This document shows, piece after piece, positions 41,328-49,256 of a stretch of 64,000 nt of DNA. Below the pieces are notes generated by a model, which had not been told where the DNA came from, searched no databases, and worked only from the letters and a program-made list of their open reading frames with translations. Location of the stretch: assembly GCF_024435355.1 (NCBI RefSeq), contig NZ_JAMJWG010000012.1:248001-312000 (forward strand), written 5' to 3'. The number at the start of each line of letters is the position of its first letter. The stretch's first letter is position 1. This stretch comes from Streptomyces odontomachi (lineage in GTDB: Bacteria; Actinomycetota; Actinomycetes; Streptomycetales; Streptomycetaceae). The position numbers and the translations under genes are program-made.

Positions 41328-42143
41328 TCACCCGCCGAGCGACGACGCCGCCGCGTCGATCGCCGAGGCGAAGGTGCTCACCTGGCTGTACACGCCGGGG
41401 TAGCCGGGCTCCGCGCAGCCGTTGCCCCAGCTCACGATGCCGACCTCGATCCAGGCCCCGTTGCCGTCCTTGCGGAACATCGGGCCGCCCGAGTCGCCCT
41501 GGCAGGTGTCGACGCCGCCGGTCGAGAGGTAGCCGGCGCAGATCTCGTCGCTCGGGATCAGGTCACCGGAGTACGCGTCGTTGCAGGTGGCGTCGTCTAC
41601 GTAGGGCACGGTGGCCTTCTGGAGGTAGCGCTGCTGCGGACCGTTCTCGTACGTCGAGCCCCATCCGGAGATGGTGAACGTGCCGCTGTCGTACGCGGTG
41701 GAGTGCGCGATCGGCAGCGTGGCCAGGCCGGTGACCTTCTGGGACAGGCGTATCAGCGCCCAGTCCTTGCCGTAGCCGTCGTACCCGGGCGCCTGGTAGA
41801 CGTAGTTGGACTTGACCTTGATCGCGCTGCTGCTCTGGAGGTCGACCACGCCGAGGGTGGCGGTGATGCCGGTGTTGGAGCCGGTCCCGTCGACGCAGTG
41901 CGCCGCGGTCAGCACCAGGTCGGACGAGTACAGGGCGCCGCCGCAGCCCATGGACAGGCGGACCATGAAGGGGAATTCGCCCTGGGCGGCCCGGGTGCCG
42001 CCGACGACGGCGGGGCCGGGGGTCGGGTCGGCGCTCTGGGCGTGGGCGGGCGCCGGCAGGATGAAGGCAGCCAGGACGACCGCCAGGACGGCCATGGGTC
42101 TCTTCCAGGCGGTCAGCAGCCACTTCAGGACATGGGTCTGCAT
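41328..42143 (-). CDS. sprT: Secreted trypsin-like serine protease (SGT type)
   Basis: A 271-residue S1A protease precursor closely resembling Streptomyces griseus trypsin. Signal peptide 1-35 (KRPMAVLAVVLAAFILPAPA), short propeptide, mature start VVGGT at residue 46. Catalytic triad H82 (TAAHC), D127 (DWALI), S218 (GDSGGP); D212 at the base of the specificity pocket predicts cleavage after Arg/Lys. Start ATG 42143 has GGAAGGAA upstream. It is secreted and degrades proteins outside the cell. Its place among glycan-degrading genes suggests it could release glycopeptides, though this is inference. It is convergent with the esterase gene. Confidence 0.93.
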   Translation of the reverse strand: MQTHVLKWLLTAWKRPMAVLAVVLAAFILPAPAHAQSADPTPGPAVVGGTRAAQGEFPFMVRLSMGCGGALYSSDLVLTAAHCVDGTGSNTGITATLGVVDLQSSSAIKVKSNYVYQAPGYDGYGKDWALIRLSQKVTGLATLPIAHSTAYDSGTFTISGWGSTYENGPQQRYLQKATVPYVDDATCNDAYSGDLIPSDEICAGYLSTGGVDTCQGDSGGPMFRKDGNGAWIEVGIVSWGNGCAEPGYPGVYSQVSTFASAIDAAASSLGG

Positions 42144-42629
42144 GGGGGGTTCCTTCCTGTCGAGCCGTCCCGCCAGGTATTGGCAGGGGCACGACAAATG
42201 AGACCGTGACGTGGCCCGCTCGGAGCGATGCATCAGTGGTGCGCCGTGGACGCGGTCACGCGCCATGGCCTGCGGGGTACGCCCCGCACGGGTCACGCCG
42301 GGTCGGTGGGAGCCGGTCAGGCGGTGACGGCGTACGCCACGCGCTTGCCGGCGGTGGGGGAAGAACGCGCCGTACTCGTCGCCGAGGCCGCGATCCGCCG
42401 TGCTCCGACGGTCCTCGGGACACGCGTCCCCGAAGGGTCCGCGATGAGGCGAGTATGTGGAGAGGGCCGGTTCCTGACAAGAGGGCCTCGGGTGTCCAGG
42501 CCGGTCGTCGCGCATCATCACCGGTCAGCGCAGGTCACCGCCGATCAACGCGCGTCACCGCCGGCCGGCGCGGGGAGCCCCGGGGAAGCCCTCTGCGCCG
42601 GCCGGCGCACGCCCCGGCCTCAGCCCGTC

Positions 42630-42707
42630 ATCCCGTATCCCGTCCTCCGTACCTCATCCTCCGTACCTCATCCTCCGTATCCCGTCCCTCCGTGTCCCGT
42701 CGCTCCG
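42630..42707. repeat. 14-bp tandem repeat (TCCTCCGTACCTCA) abutting the fucosidase stop
   Basis: TCCTCCGTACCTCA is at 42643-42656 and 42657-42670, with degenerate units CCCGTATCCCGTC and CCCTCCGTGTCCCG either side. The gap 42144-42707 (564 bp) also holds the protease promoter region and loosely repeated GCGCRGGTCACCGCC around 42530-42560. No gene is supported. Confidence 0.7.
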
Positions 42708-44645
42708 TCACCCCGCCGTCCGGTACAGCCCCACCGTCGCCAGGTGCGGCGTGGCGCGGGCCGCTTCGATGTGCACCCGGATGCGGGTGGTCGTCACGGG
42801 GGACGGCAGGACCAGGAGGCGTTCGTGGCCGATGGTGGTACCGGCGCCGGCCGCGGTCCACCGGGCGCCGTCCCAGACGTCCACGGAGAAGCGTTCGACG
42901 TGCTGGCCGCGGGTGATGTCCTCACCGAGGGCCAGCTGGTCGAACGTGGTGGGGTGCGGCAGCGTGAGCGTCAGGGTGCCGGTGTCCGCGCCGCCCGGTG
43001 GCGACCAGCCCGTGTGCAGGTCGTCGTCGGCCAGCGCGCGGGGGGCGGTGAGCAGGTTGCTGCCGTAGGTGTCGCGGATGGTGGTGCCGAAGGAGGTCAG
43101 CGCCGCCAGGTCGGCGTCGGCTATCCGGCCGTCGGTGCCCGGCGGCACGTTCAGCAGCATGACCGCGTTGCGGCCCACGGACTGCTGGTACTTGGTGACC
43201 AGGGTGGCCGGGGACTGCGGCGACTCGTCGGGGTGGTAGAACCAGCCGGGCCGTATCGAGGAGTCGGCCTCGGCCGGGAACCACTGGAGGTAGCGCACGT
43301 CGGGACCGGTGAGCACGGTGCGCGAGCCGATGTCCTCGGCCTGCGGACCGCCCGGGATCAGGCCCTCGTTGTGCGCCGTGGCGGGGTCGGCGGTCGCCGG
43401 GACCACGCTCCACTCGCCGGTGCGGGCCACCCCCGACTCGTTGCCGACCCAGCGGGTGCCCTGCGGCCCGGCGAAGACCACGGTGTCCGGGGACAGCGAC
43501 CTGATCAGCTTGAACCAGGTGGTGAAGTCGTAGGGCTCGCTGACGCCGGTGCCCGCCCACGGGTTGGCGCCGTCCAGCCACAGCTCGTCGATGGGGCCGT
43601 ACTGGGTGAACAGCTCGTAGAGCTGGTTGAGGTAGTAGGTGTTGTAGTCGTCCTCGGTGACCTCGAAGCTCGGCAGGGCGCCGCTGGCCACCCGTGCCGC
43701 CCGGTCGTCACCGGGCACGAGGGTCGGGATGGTGCGGGGCACGGCCTTGCTCTCGTTGCCGTACCGGCCGCTGCCCGCGGGTGGCGCGGGCGCGTCCTGG
43801 AGGGTGGCCACCTCGGCGATGGAGCGCTGGGCGGGCGGCTTGGCCTGGATCGCCGGGATGTAGGTGTCCCGGTGCCAGGCGTGCGGCAGTTCGGCGCCGT
43901 CCGTCGGCGACAGGTACACGCCGACGCGCAGCCCGGCTTCGCGGGCGGCGCGCACATAGCTGCCGAGGATGTCGCCGTCCGGGTTCCGGCAGCCGGTGTC
44001 ACGCACCTGCCAGTACGCCGACGGGTCGGTGTCCCGGCGCTGTTCGGCGGCCGTGCGGGCGGCGGAGGACGCGTCGTCCGAGGGGCAGCCGTGGATCCAC
44101 CAGGGGCTCGCGACCACCGAGTGGTCGGTGTAGCGGGTCGGGTAGAGCACGAAGCCGTCGTGGTGCTTGGCAGTGAAGATCACTTCCTTCGCACCCATCG
44201 CCCGGTATGCCCGCATCCACTGCGTGACCTCGGCCGACGGCGGATCGAAGCGGTCCTCGTCCTCCATGCCGGAGCCCCACTCCCGGTCGGTGAAGGTGTT
44301 CATCCCGAAGTGCGTGAACGCGATCACCTTGCGCTGCTGCCAGGCCACCTGCGAGGCCCGTGGCACGATCTTCGCCGCCTTCTCGACGATCCGGTCCGGG
44401 CTGTCGCACGGCTCGACGGGCAGGACGGAGGCGGGTTGGACGGGTGTCCGGCACGGGTCCGCGGCGGCTTGGGCGGGGGCGGTGGGGGCAGCCCCGGCGC
44501 TCGCAGGTGGCAGGAGCGCCACCACGGCGAGCGCGGCGGCCGCGGCCAGTACCCGGCGCGCGGACGCGGTACCGCGCCGGTGCCGGCTTTCCGGCTGCGG
44601 GCAGGACACTGCTGGCTGACGCGGTTTCACGGGATGCGGCTTCAT
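42708..44645 (-). CDS. Secreted alpha-L-fucosidase, GH29, with C-terminal discoidin-like (CBM32-type) domain
   Basis: A 645-residue exported enzyme. A basic N-terminus and hydrophobic stretch (about 27-50, VLAAAAALAVVALLPPASAG) form the signal peptide. The GH29 barrel has FTHFGMNTFTDREWG, KEVIFTAKHHDGFVLYPTRY, VGVYLSP and ELWLDGANPW with the predicted nucleophile D358. About the last 140 residues form a beta-sandwich (DDDLHTGWSPPGG, RIRVHIEAARATPHLATVGL) like F5/8 type C carbohydrate-binding modules. It removes terminal alpha-L-fucose from glycans outside the cell. ATG 44645 has GGGGAAG upstream, but it lies inside 29-bp DNA repeats, so the exact start is uncertain. It is divergent from the RpiR regulator. 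Confidence 0.88.
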   Translation of the reverse strand: MKPHPVKPRQPAVSCPQPESRHRRGTASARRVLAAAAALAVVALLPPASAGAAPTAPAQAAADPCRTPVQPASVLPVEPCDSPDRIVEKAAKIVPRASQVAWQQRKVIAFTHFGMNTFTDREWGSGMEDEDRFDPPSAEVTQWMRAYRAMGAKEVIFTAKHHDGFVLYPTRYTDHSVVASPWWIHGCPSDDASSAARTAAEQRRDTDPSAYWQVRDTGCRNPDGDILGSYVRAAREAGLRVGVYLSPTDGAELPHAWHRDTYIPAIQAKPPAQRSIAEVATLQDAPAPPAGSGRYGNESKAVPRTIPTLVPGDDRAARVASGALPSFEVTEDDYNTYYLNQLYELFTQYGPIDELWLDGANPWAGTGVSEPYDFTTWFKLIRSLSPDTVVFAGPQGTRWVGNESGVARTGEWSVVPATADPATAHNEGLIPGGPQAEDIGSRTVLTGPDVRYLQWFPAEADSSIRPGWFYHPDESPQSPATLVTKYQQSVGRNAVMLLNVPPGTDGRIADADLAALTSFGTTIRDTYGSNLLTAPRALADDDLHTGWSPPGGADTGTLTLTLPHPTTFDQLALGEDITRGQHVERFSVDVWDGARWTAAGAGTTIGHERLLVLPSPVTTTRIRVHIEAARATPHLATVGLYRTAG

Positions 44646-44717
44646 CGGATTCGGCTTCCCCGGTGCGGCTTCGTGGGATACGGCTTCGCTGGTGCGGCTT
44701 CGTGGGATACGGCTTCG
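44631..44717. repeat. 29-bp tandem repeats at the fucosidase 5' end
   Basis: GGTGCGGCTTCGTGGGATAC followed by GGCTTCG occurs at 44662-44688 and 44691-44717, with a degraded third copy at 44631-44659 that overlaps the fucosidase start codon. Period is 29 bp, not a multiple of three. Confidence 0.7.
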
Positions 44718-44744
44718 TCGACGTGAGCCGGTGTCCGGCCAACC

Positions 44745-44807
44745 TTGACAGCGCTTCGAGCCGATGAGAATAGTTACCGCATCGGAAGATGGAAAGAGGT
44801 AAATATT
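44745..44807 (+). promoter_or_regulatory. Promoter and operator upstream of the RpiR operon
   Basis: TTGACA (44745-44750) and GAATAG (44768-44773) with a 17-bp spacer fit a vegetative promoter. GAATAGTTACC (44768-44778) and GGTAAATATT (44798-44807) form an imperfect inverted repeat overlapping the -10 and the ribosome binding region. The stretch is AT-rich for this genome. Autoregulation by the RpiR protein is inferred. Confidence 0.55.
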
Positions 44808-44810
44808 TTC

Positions 44811-45767
44811 ATGGCCACGGGAGGGCTCATCCCCCGGCTGCGCGCCCTGCGTCCGGAGTTGAGCGGGGCCGCCGGCCGGGTCGCCGACCGCCTGCTCGCC
44901 GATCCGGCGGGCGCGGCCGCGCTGACCATCCAGGAACTGGCCGCCGCCGCCCGCACCTCGACGTCGACGGTGACCCGGGTGTGCCGCCGGGCCGGCGTGG
45001 ACGGGTATGCGGAACTGCGCATCGGGCTGGCCACCGAGTCGGGTCGGGAGGCCGGCGACGCCTGGCGTGCCGACCTGGGCGAGGACATCGACGTGGCCGA
45101 CCCGCTGGAGCGGGTGCTCGCGGTGATCGCGAAACGTGACGCCGCCGCGTTGTACGACACCGTCGCCGGTCTGGACACCACCGCGCTGGAAGCCGCCTGC
45201 GACGCGCTGGCCACGGCGCGCCGGGTGGACCTGTACGGCGTCGGCGGCAGCGCCCTCGTGGCCACCGAGCTGCAACTGCGGCTGCACCGCATCGGCTGTG
45301 CCGTGTGGGCCTGGCCCGAAGTGCACTCGGCGCTCACCAGCGCGAGCCAACTCGGCCCGCAGGACGTGGCCGTCGGCATCTCCCACACCGGCGAGACCGC
45401 CGAGACCTGCCGCCCGCTGGCGGTGGCCGGCGACCGCGGCGCCACCACCATCGCGCTCACCAACGCGCCCGGCTCCACGCTGGCCAGGGGCGCCGGCACG
45501 GTACTCACCACGTCGGTGCGCTCCGTCAGCCTCCGGCCGGACTTCCTGGCCGCCCGCCACTCCCAGCTGATCGTGCTCGACGCGCTCTACATGGGCGTGG
45601 CGCAACGGACCTACGACCGCACCGTCGAGGCCCTGGAGACCACCGCGGCGACCATCGCGGACCACCGCAGGACCTACCCGGCCAAACGCGCCGCCCGCGG
45701 CACCGGCGGCACCGGCAAGAAGCGGAACGCCGACCCCACCCCCCATGGAGAGGAACCCCCTCGATGA
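44811..45767 (+). CDS. RpiR-family transcriptional regulator with SIS domain
   Basis: A 318-residue regulator. N-terminal HTH_6 domain (about 5-75) has IPRLRALRPELSGAAGRVAD and TIQELAAAARTSTSTVTRVC. The SIS domain (about 115-270) has RVDLYGVGGSALVATELQLR, AVGISHTGETAETCRPL and TTIALTNAPGSTLA, the sugar-phosphate-binding loops. RpiR proteins usually sense a phosphosugar and control catabolic genes. ATG 44811 has GAGG about ten bases upstream; the longer frame (44745) crosses the promoter. The stop overlaps the SIS protein start by four bases (ATGA). The operon continues to the GH20 enzyme, making amino-sugar phosphate the likely signal. Confidence 0.9.
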   Translation: MATGGLIPRLRALRPELSGAAGRVADRLLADPAGAAALTIQELAAAARTSTSTVTRVCRRAGVDGYAELRIGLATESGREAGDAWRADLGEDIDVADPLERVLAVIAKRDAAALYDTVAGLDTTALEAACDALATARRVDLYGVGGSALVATELQLRLHRIGCAVWAWPEVHSALTSASQLGPQDVAVGISHTGETAETCRPLAVAGDRGATTIALTNAPGSTLARGAGTVLTTSVRSVSLRPDFLAARHSQLIVLDALYMGVAQRTYDRTVEALETTAATIADHRRTYPAKRAARGTGGTGKKRNADPTPHGEEPPR

Positions 45768-46564
45768 CGTCCCAGCCTTCAGAAACGTCCGCCGCTCCCG
45801 GCACCCCGTCCGGCGCCCCCTCCGGGACCGCCTACTGGGAGAGCGTCTCGCGGGCGCTGCCCGAGACGATCGAGGGGGCGCGGGAGAGCATCGCGCAGGC
45901 CGCCGACCTGATGGCCGCGGCGCTGCGGGACAAGGGCGTGATCCAGGTGTTCGGCACCGGCCACTCGCAGGCGCTCGCCATGGAGGTGGCCGGCCGCGCC
46001 GGCGGGCTCGTCCCCACCAACCAGCTCTCCCTGCGCGACCGGGTGCTGTTCGGCGGCGAGGACCCCGACGACGCGCTCGACCCGTTCGCCGAGCGGGACC
46101 CCGCGGTCGCGGCGAAGGTCCTGGCGCTGGCCGAGATCCGGGATGCGGACATCTTCGTGATCGCCAGCCAGTCCGGCGGCAACGGCGCCATCGTGGAGAT
46201 GGCCCGGTTGGTCAGGGAACGCGGCCACAAGATCATCGCCGTCACCTCGGTGACCCACTCCTCGCAGATCACCGCACGGCACCCCAGCGGCAAGCGGCTG
46301 TTCGAGCTGGCGGACGTGGTGCTGGACAACGGCGCGCCGTTCGGCGACTGCGTGCTCCAGCTCCCGGACGGCACCGGAGTGTGCGCGCTGAGCACCATCA
46401 CCGGCGCCCTGCTGCTCCAGATGACCCTGGCCGAGACGGTGGCCCGGCTGCTCGCCGCCGCTGTCACCCCGCCGCTCTACCAGTCCGCCAACGTGCCCGG
46501 CTCGGACGAGCGCAACGCCCGTCTCGAGGCGGAGTACGCGGGCCGCATCCGCCGGACCGCATGA
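45764..46564 (+). CDS. SIS-domain sugar-phosphate protein (UPF0309-like)
   Basis: A 266-residue SIS-fold protein: VIQVFGTGHSQALAMEVAGR (about 58-77), IFVIASQSGGNGAIVEMARL and IIAVTSVTHSSQITARHPSG are phosphosugar-binding loops. It starts within the RpiR stop codon and is translationally coupled to it. Related proteins include MurNAc-6-phosphate etherases and deaminase/isomerases; the sequence resembles the uncharacterised UPF0309 group. Given the RpiR, GH20 and GlcNAc-kinase-like genes nearby, it may act on an N-acetylhexosamine phosphate. The reaction is unknown. Confidence 0.82.
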   Translation: MTSQPSETSAAPGTPSGAPSGTAYWESVSRALPETIEGARESIAQAADLMAAALRDKGVIQVFGTGHSQALAMEVAGRAGGLVPTNQLSLRDRVLFGGEDPDDALDPFAERDPAVAAKVLALAEIRDADIFVIASQSGGNGAIVEMARLVRERGHKIIAVTSVTHSSQITARHPSGKRLFELADVVLDNGAPFGDCVLQLPDGTGVCALSTITGALLLQMTLAETVARLLAAAVTPPLYQSANVPGSDERNARLEAEYAGRIRRTA

Positions 46565-46690
46565 CGACATGACCGCCGGACGGCATCACGGCCTGGCCGC
46601 CGAACGGCATGACCGTATGACCGCCTGAGCACCTGACGGGCCCGGACCGTGCGGGCACCGCACCCCCGTACAACGTGAGGAGAACGCCGC

Positions 46691-48775
46691 ATGCGTCACC
46701 ATCGACCACGGAGACGGTCCCGGCCCGGCCGGCCGGCCGGAGCCCTGCCGGGCCGCCCCGGCCGCCCCGGCCGCGTCTTCCTCACCCTCCCCACCGTCCC
46801 CGCCATCCCCGTCCTCCTCGCCCTTCTCGTCCTGCTCGTCCTGCTCGTACCGGCGGGCCTCCCGGCCACCGCCTCCGCGGCCACCGCACCGCCCCGCACG
46901 ACGTCGGCGGCGGCGTCCTCGGGCACGCCCCAGGTGATCCCCGCCCTCTCCCGGTGGACCCCGCGCCCGGGCACCCTGACCCTGGGCCGGGGCTCCGCCG
47001 TGGTCGCCCGGGACCGCGCGCTGCGCGCCGACGCCCGTGCCCTCGCCGACGACCTGGCCACCGGCGCCGGGCTGCGGCCGGCCGTCACCGCCGGCGCTGC
47101 GCCGCGCCCCGGTGACGTGGTGCTGCACGTCGACCCGTCCCGCACGGACCTGGGCAGCGAGGGCTACGAGCTCGACGTCGCCGGCACCGCCCGGATCACC
47201 GCCGCCACGGAAACGGGCGTCTACTACGGCACCCGTACCGTGCTCCAGATGCTGGCCGGCGGGCGGGCGCTGCCGCACGGCACCGCCGTCGACGTGCCGC
47301 GCTACGCCGAGCGGAGCGTCGACGTGTGCGCGTGCTACATCCATGTCTCGCTGGCGTGGTTCGAGCGGCTGATGCGGGACATGGCGTACCTGAAGCTCAA
47401 CCAGCTCCAGATCGAGGCCAAGGTCGCCAGCGACGTGGACCCGGCGACGAAGTTCTGGGGCTACTACACCAAGGACGAGGTCCGTCAGCTGTCGGCGATG
47501 GCCCGCCGGTACCACATCACCCTGGTGCCGGAGATCAACTCCCCCGGGCACTTCGACCCGTACCTGGAGAACCACCCGGAGCTCCAGCTCACCGACGCCG
47601 CCGGCACCAGGTCCCCCACCCGCCTGGACATCACCAAGCCGGAGGCGTTCACCTTCTACACCAAGCTGGTCGACGAGGCGCTGGGCGTGTGGGACACGCC
47701 GTACTGGCACATGGGCGCCGACGAGTACATGCTCGGCTCCGACTTCGCGAACTACCCGCAGATCGCCGCCTACGCCAAGGCCCGGTACGGCGAACAGGCC
47801 ACCCCGCAGGACGCGTTCGTCGACTTCGTCAACCGGGTGGACGCGCACGTGCGCGCCGGCGGGCGCACCCTGCGGATCTGGAACGACGGCCTGAGCGGCG
47901 CGAACACCGTCCCGGTCGACAAGGACGTGGTGGTCCAGCACTGGCTCACCGAGCCCGAGGAGCAGCCCTCCGACCTGCTCGCCGCCGGCAACACGGTGAT
48001 GAACTCGGCGTACTCGCTGTACCTGGTGCGCGGCGGCTTCCACATGGACACCGCCCACCTCTACGACAGCGACTGGACACCGCTGGACTTCGAGGGCCAG
48101 ACCCTGACCGGGGCGCAGCCCGGGGTCGCCGGTGCGCAGGTCTCGATGTGGCCGGACTCGGCCGCCGCCGAGACGGAGAACGAGGTCGAGGCGGACGCGT
48201 TCATGCCGCTGCGGTTCCTCGCCCAGGCGACCTGGGGCAGTCCGAAACCGGCCCCCGACTACGCCGGTTTCACCACCCTCGCCCAGCACATCGGGCACGC
48301 GCCGGGCTGGCAGAACGTCACCCGGCTCCCGCTCGCCGACGGCACCTATGCGCTCGCCCTCGGCGACGGCGCCACGGACGACCGGCTGACCACCGCGTCC
48401 GACGCGGCAGGGGCCACCGCCCGGTTCGCCGCCGACCCGGACGCGACGTGGTGGCTGACGGCCACGGAGGACGGCTACTACCGGCTTCGTGCGGTGCGGG
48501 GCGGCACTCCCACCGGGGAGTGCCTGGACGTGGTGGGGGGCAAGCACTATCTCGGTGCGCCCCTGGAGGTGGGCGCGGCCCTCACGCAGGAATCCTGCGC
48601 GGACGGCGTCCGCACCCAGCGCTGGCAGGCGATCACCGCCCCCGACGGCGCCGTGCACCTGGTCAACGCCATCTCCCAACTCGGCGTGGCCCGAGGCCCG
48701 GACGGCACGGCGATCCAGACGGCGCCGGATGTCCAGCCCGCGGCCGGGTTGCACCCGATCCCGAGGGCCCGGTAG
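46691..48775 (+). CDS. Secreted beta-N-acetylhexosaminidase, GH20, with ricin-like C-terminal domain
   Basis: A 694-residue exported enzyme. AGGAG precedes ATG 46691. The Arg/Pro-rich n-region is long, then LLALLVLLVLLVPAGLPATA gives a signal peptide. A GH20b-like N-terminal domain (about 80-210) leads to the catalytic barrel, which has the H-x-G-x-D-E motif HMGADEYM with D344-E345 as the catalytic pair. VPEINSPGHFDPYL and WNDGLSGANTV are further barrel strands. The last 150 residues include GECLDVVGGKHYLGAPLEV and QRWQAITAPDG, typical of ricin-type sugar-binding domains. It releases GlcNAc/GalNAc or lacto-N-biose-type units; the exact specificity is unknown. It lies 126 bp after the SIS gene. 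Confidence 0.9.
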   Translation: MRHHRPRRRSRPGRPAGALPGRPGRPGRVFLTLPTVPAIPVLLALLVLLVLLVPAGLPATASAATAPPRTTSAAASSGTPQVIPALSRWTPRPGTLTLGRGSAVVARDRALRADARALADDLATGAGLRPAVTAGAAPRPGDVVLHVDPSRTDLGSEGYELDVAGTARITAATETGVYYGTRTVLQMLAGGRALPHGTAVDVPRYAERSVDVCACYIHVSLAWFERLMRDMAYLKLNQLQIEAKVASDVDPATKFWGYYTKDEVRQLSAMARRYHITLVPEINSPGHFDPYLENHPELQLTDAAGTRSPTRLDITKPEAFTFYTKLVDEALGVWDTPYWHMGADEYMLGSDFANYPQIAAYAKARYGEQATPQDAFVDFVNRVDAHVRAGGRTLRIWNDGLSGANTVPVDKDVVVQHWLTEPEEQPSDLLAAGNTVMNSAYSLYLVRGGFHMDTAHLYDSDWTPLDFEGQTLTGAQPGVAGAQVSMWPDSAAAETENEVEADAFMPLRFLAQATWGSPKPAPDYAGFTTLAQHIGHAPGWQNVTRLPLADGTYALALGDGATDDRLTTASDAAGATARFAADPDATWWLTATEDGYYRLRAVRGGTPTGECLDVVGGKHYLGAPLEVGAALTQESCADGVRTQRWQAITAPDGAVHLVNAISQLGVARGPDGTAIQTAPDVQPAAGLHPIPRAR

Positions 48776-48823
48776 GGGCCCTCGGACGCCGCCAACCCCG
48801 GGGTGGCTGCCGCAGGCGCCCGT

Positions 48824-48953
48824 AGGGGCGCGGGGAACTGCGCGACCAGCCCACCACCGGCCCGGTGGCCCGAACACGACAGAAACAGCCCCACCCGGAC
48901 GGTGACGACCCGACGGTCTCATCGCGGCCGATCGCGCAGTTCCCCGCGCCCCT
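48824..48953. repeat. 130-bp dispersed repeat, copy C
   Basis: Starts AGGGGCGCGGGGAACTGCGC and ends GCGCAGTTCCCCGCGCCCCT, with CGAACACGACAGAAACAGCC in the interior. The gap 48776-49252 holds copies C and D and a 60-bp tandem repeat, and no gene. Confidence 0.85.
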
Positions 48954-49003
48954 AAGCGGATGAGGCCACCGCGCGTCGCCGACGGGCACGAAGTGCCCGT
49001 ATC

Positions 49004-49134
49004 AAGGGGCGCAGGGAACTGCCCGACCAGCCCACCACCGGCCCGGTAGCCCGAACACAACAGAAACAGCCCCACCCGGCCGGTGACGACCCAACGGTCC
49101 CGTCGGTGCCGATCGCGCAGTTCCCCGCGCCCCT
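49004..49134. repeat. 131-bp dispersed repeat, copy D
   Basis: Same orientation as copy C and mostly identical: AAGGGGCGCAGGGAACTGCC, CGAACACAACAGAAACAGCC, then CGCAGTTCCCCGCGCCCCT. Copies C and D are 50 bp apart. Confidence 0.85.
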
Positions 49135-49140
49135 CTAAGT

Positions 49141-49256
49141 GCGCCGGACGCGCCCACGCGGCGGAGCCGCACAATGTCACAGCCCCGCGCCCCTCCAGGC
49201 GCGCCGGACGCGCCCACGCGGCGGAGCCGCACAATGTCACAGCCCCACGCGCCTAT
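49141..49256. repeat. 60-bp tandem duplication
   Basis: Bases 49141-49200 are repeated at 49201-49256, identical over the first 46 bases (begins GCGCCGGACGCGCCCACGCG, includes ACAATGTCACAGCCCC). The second copy reaches into the last codon of the kinase gene. Confidence 0.85.

Noticed and set aside
42206..42700. Open frames in the gap between the protease and fucosidase genes
   Set aside because: No ribosome binding site, no recognisable protein and repeat-derived composition; treated as non-coding.
49141..49256. CRISPR-like direct repeats
   Set aside because: Only two adjacent 60-bp units without unique spacers and no cas genes.
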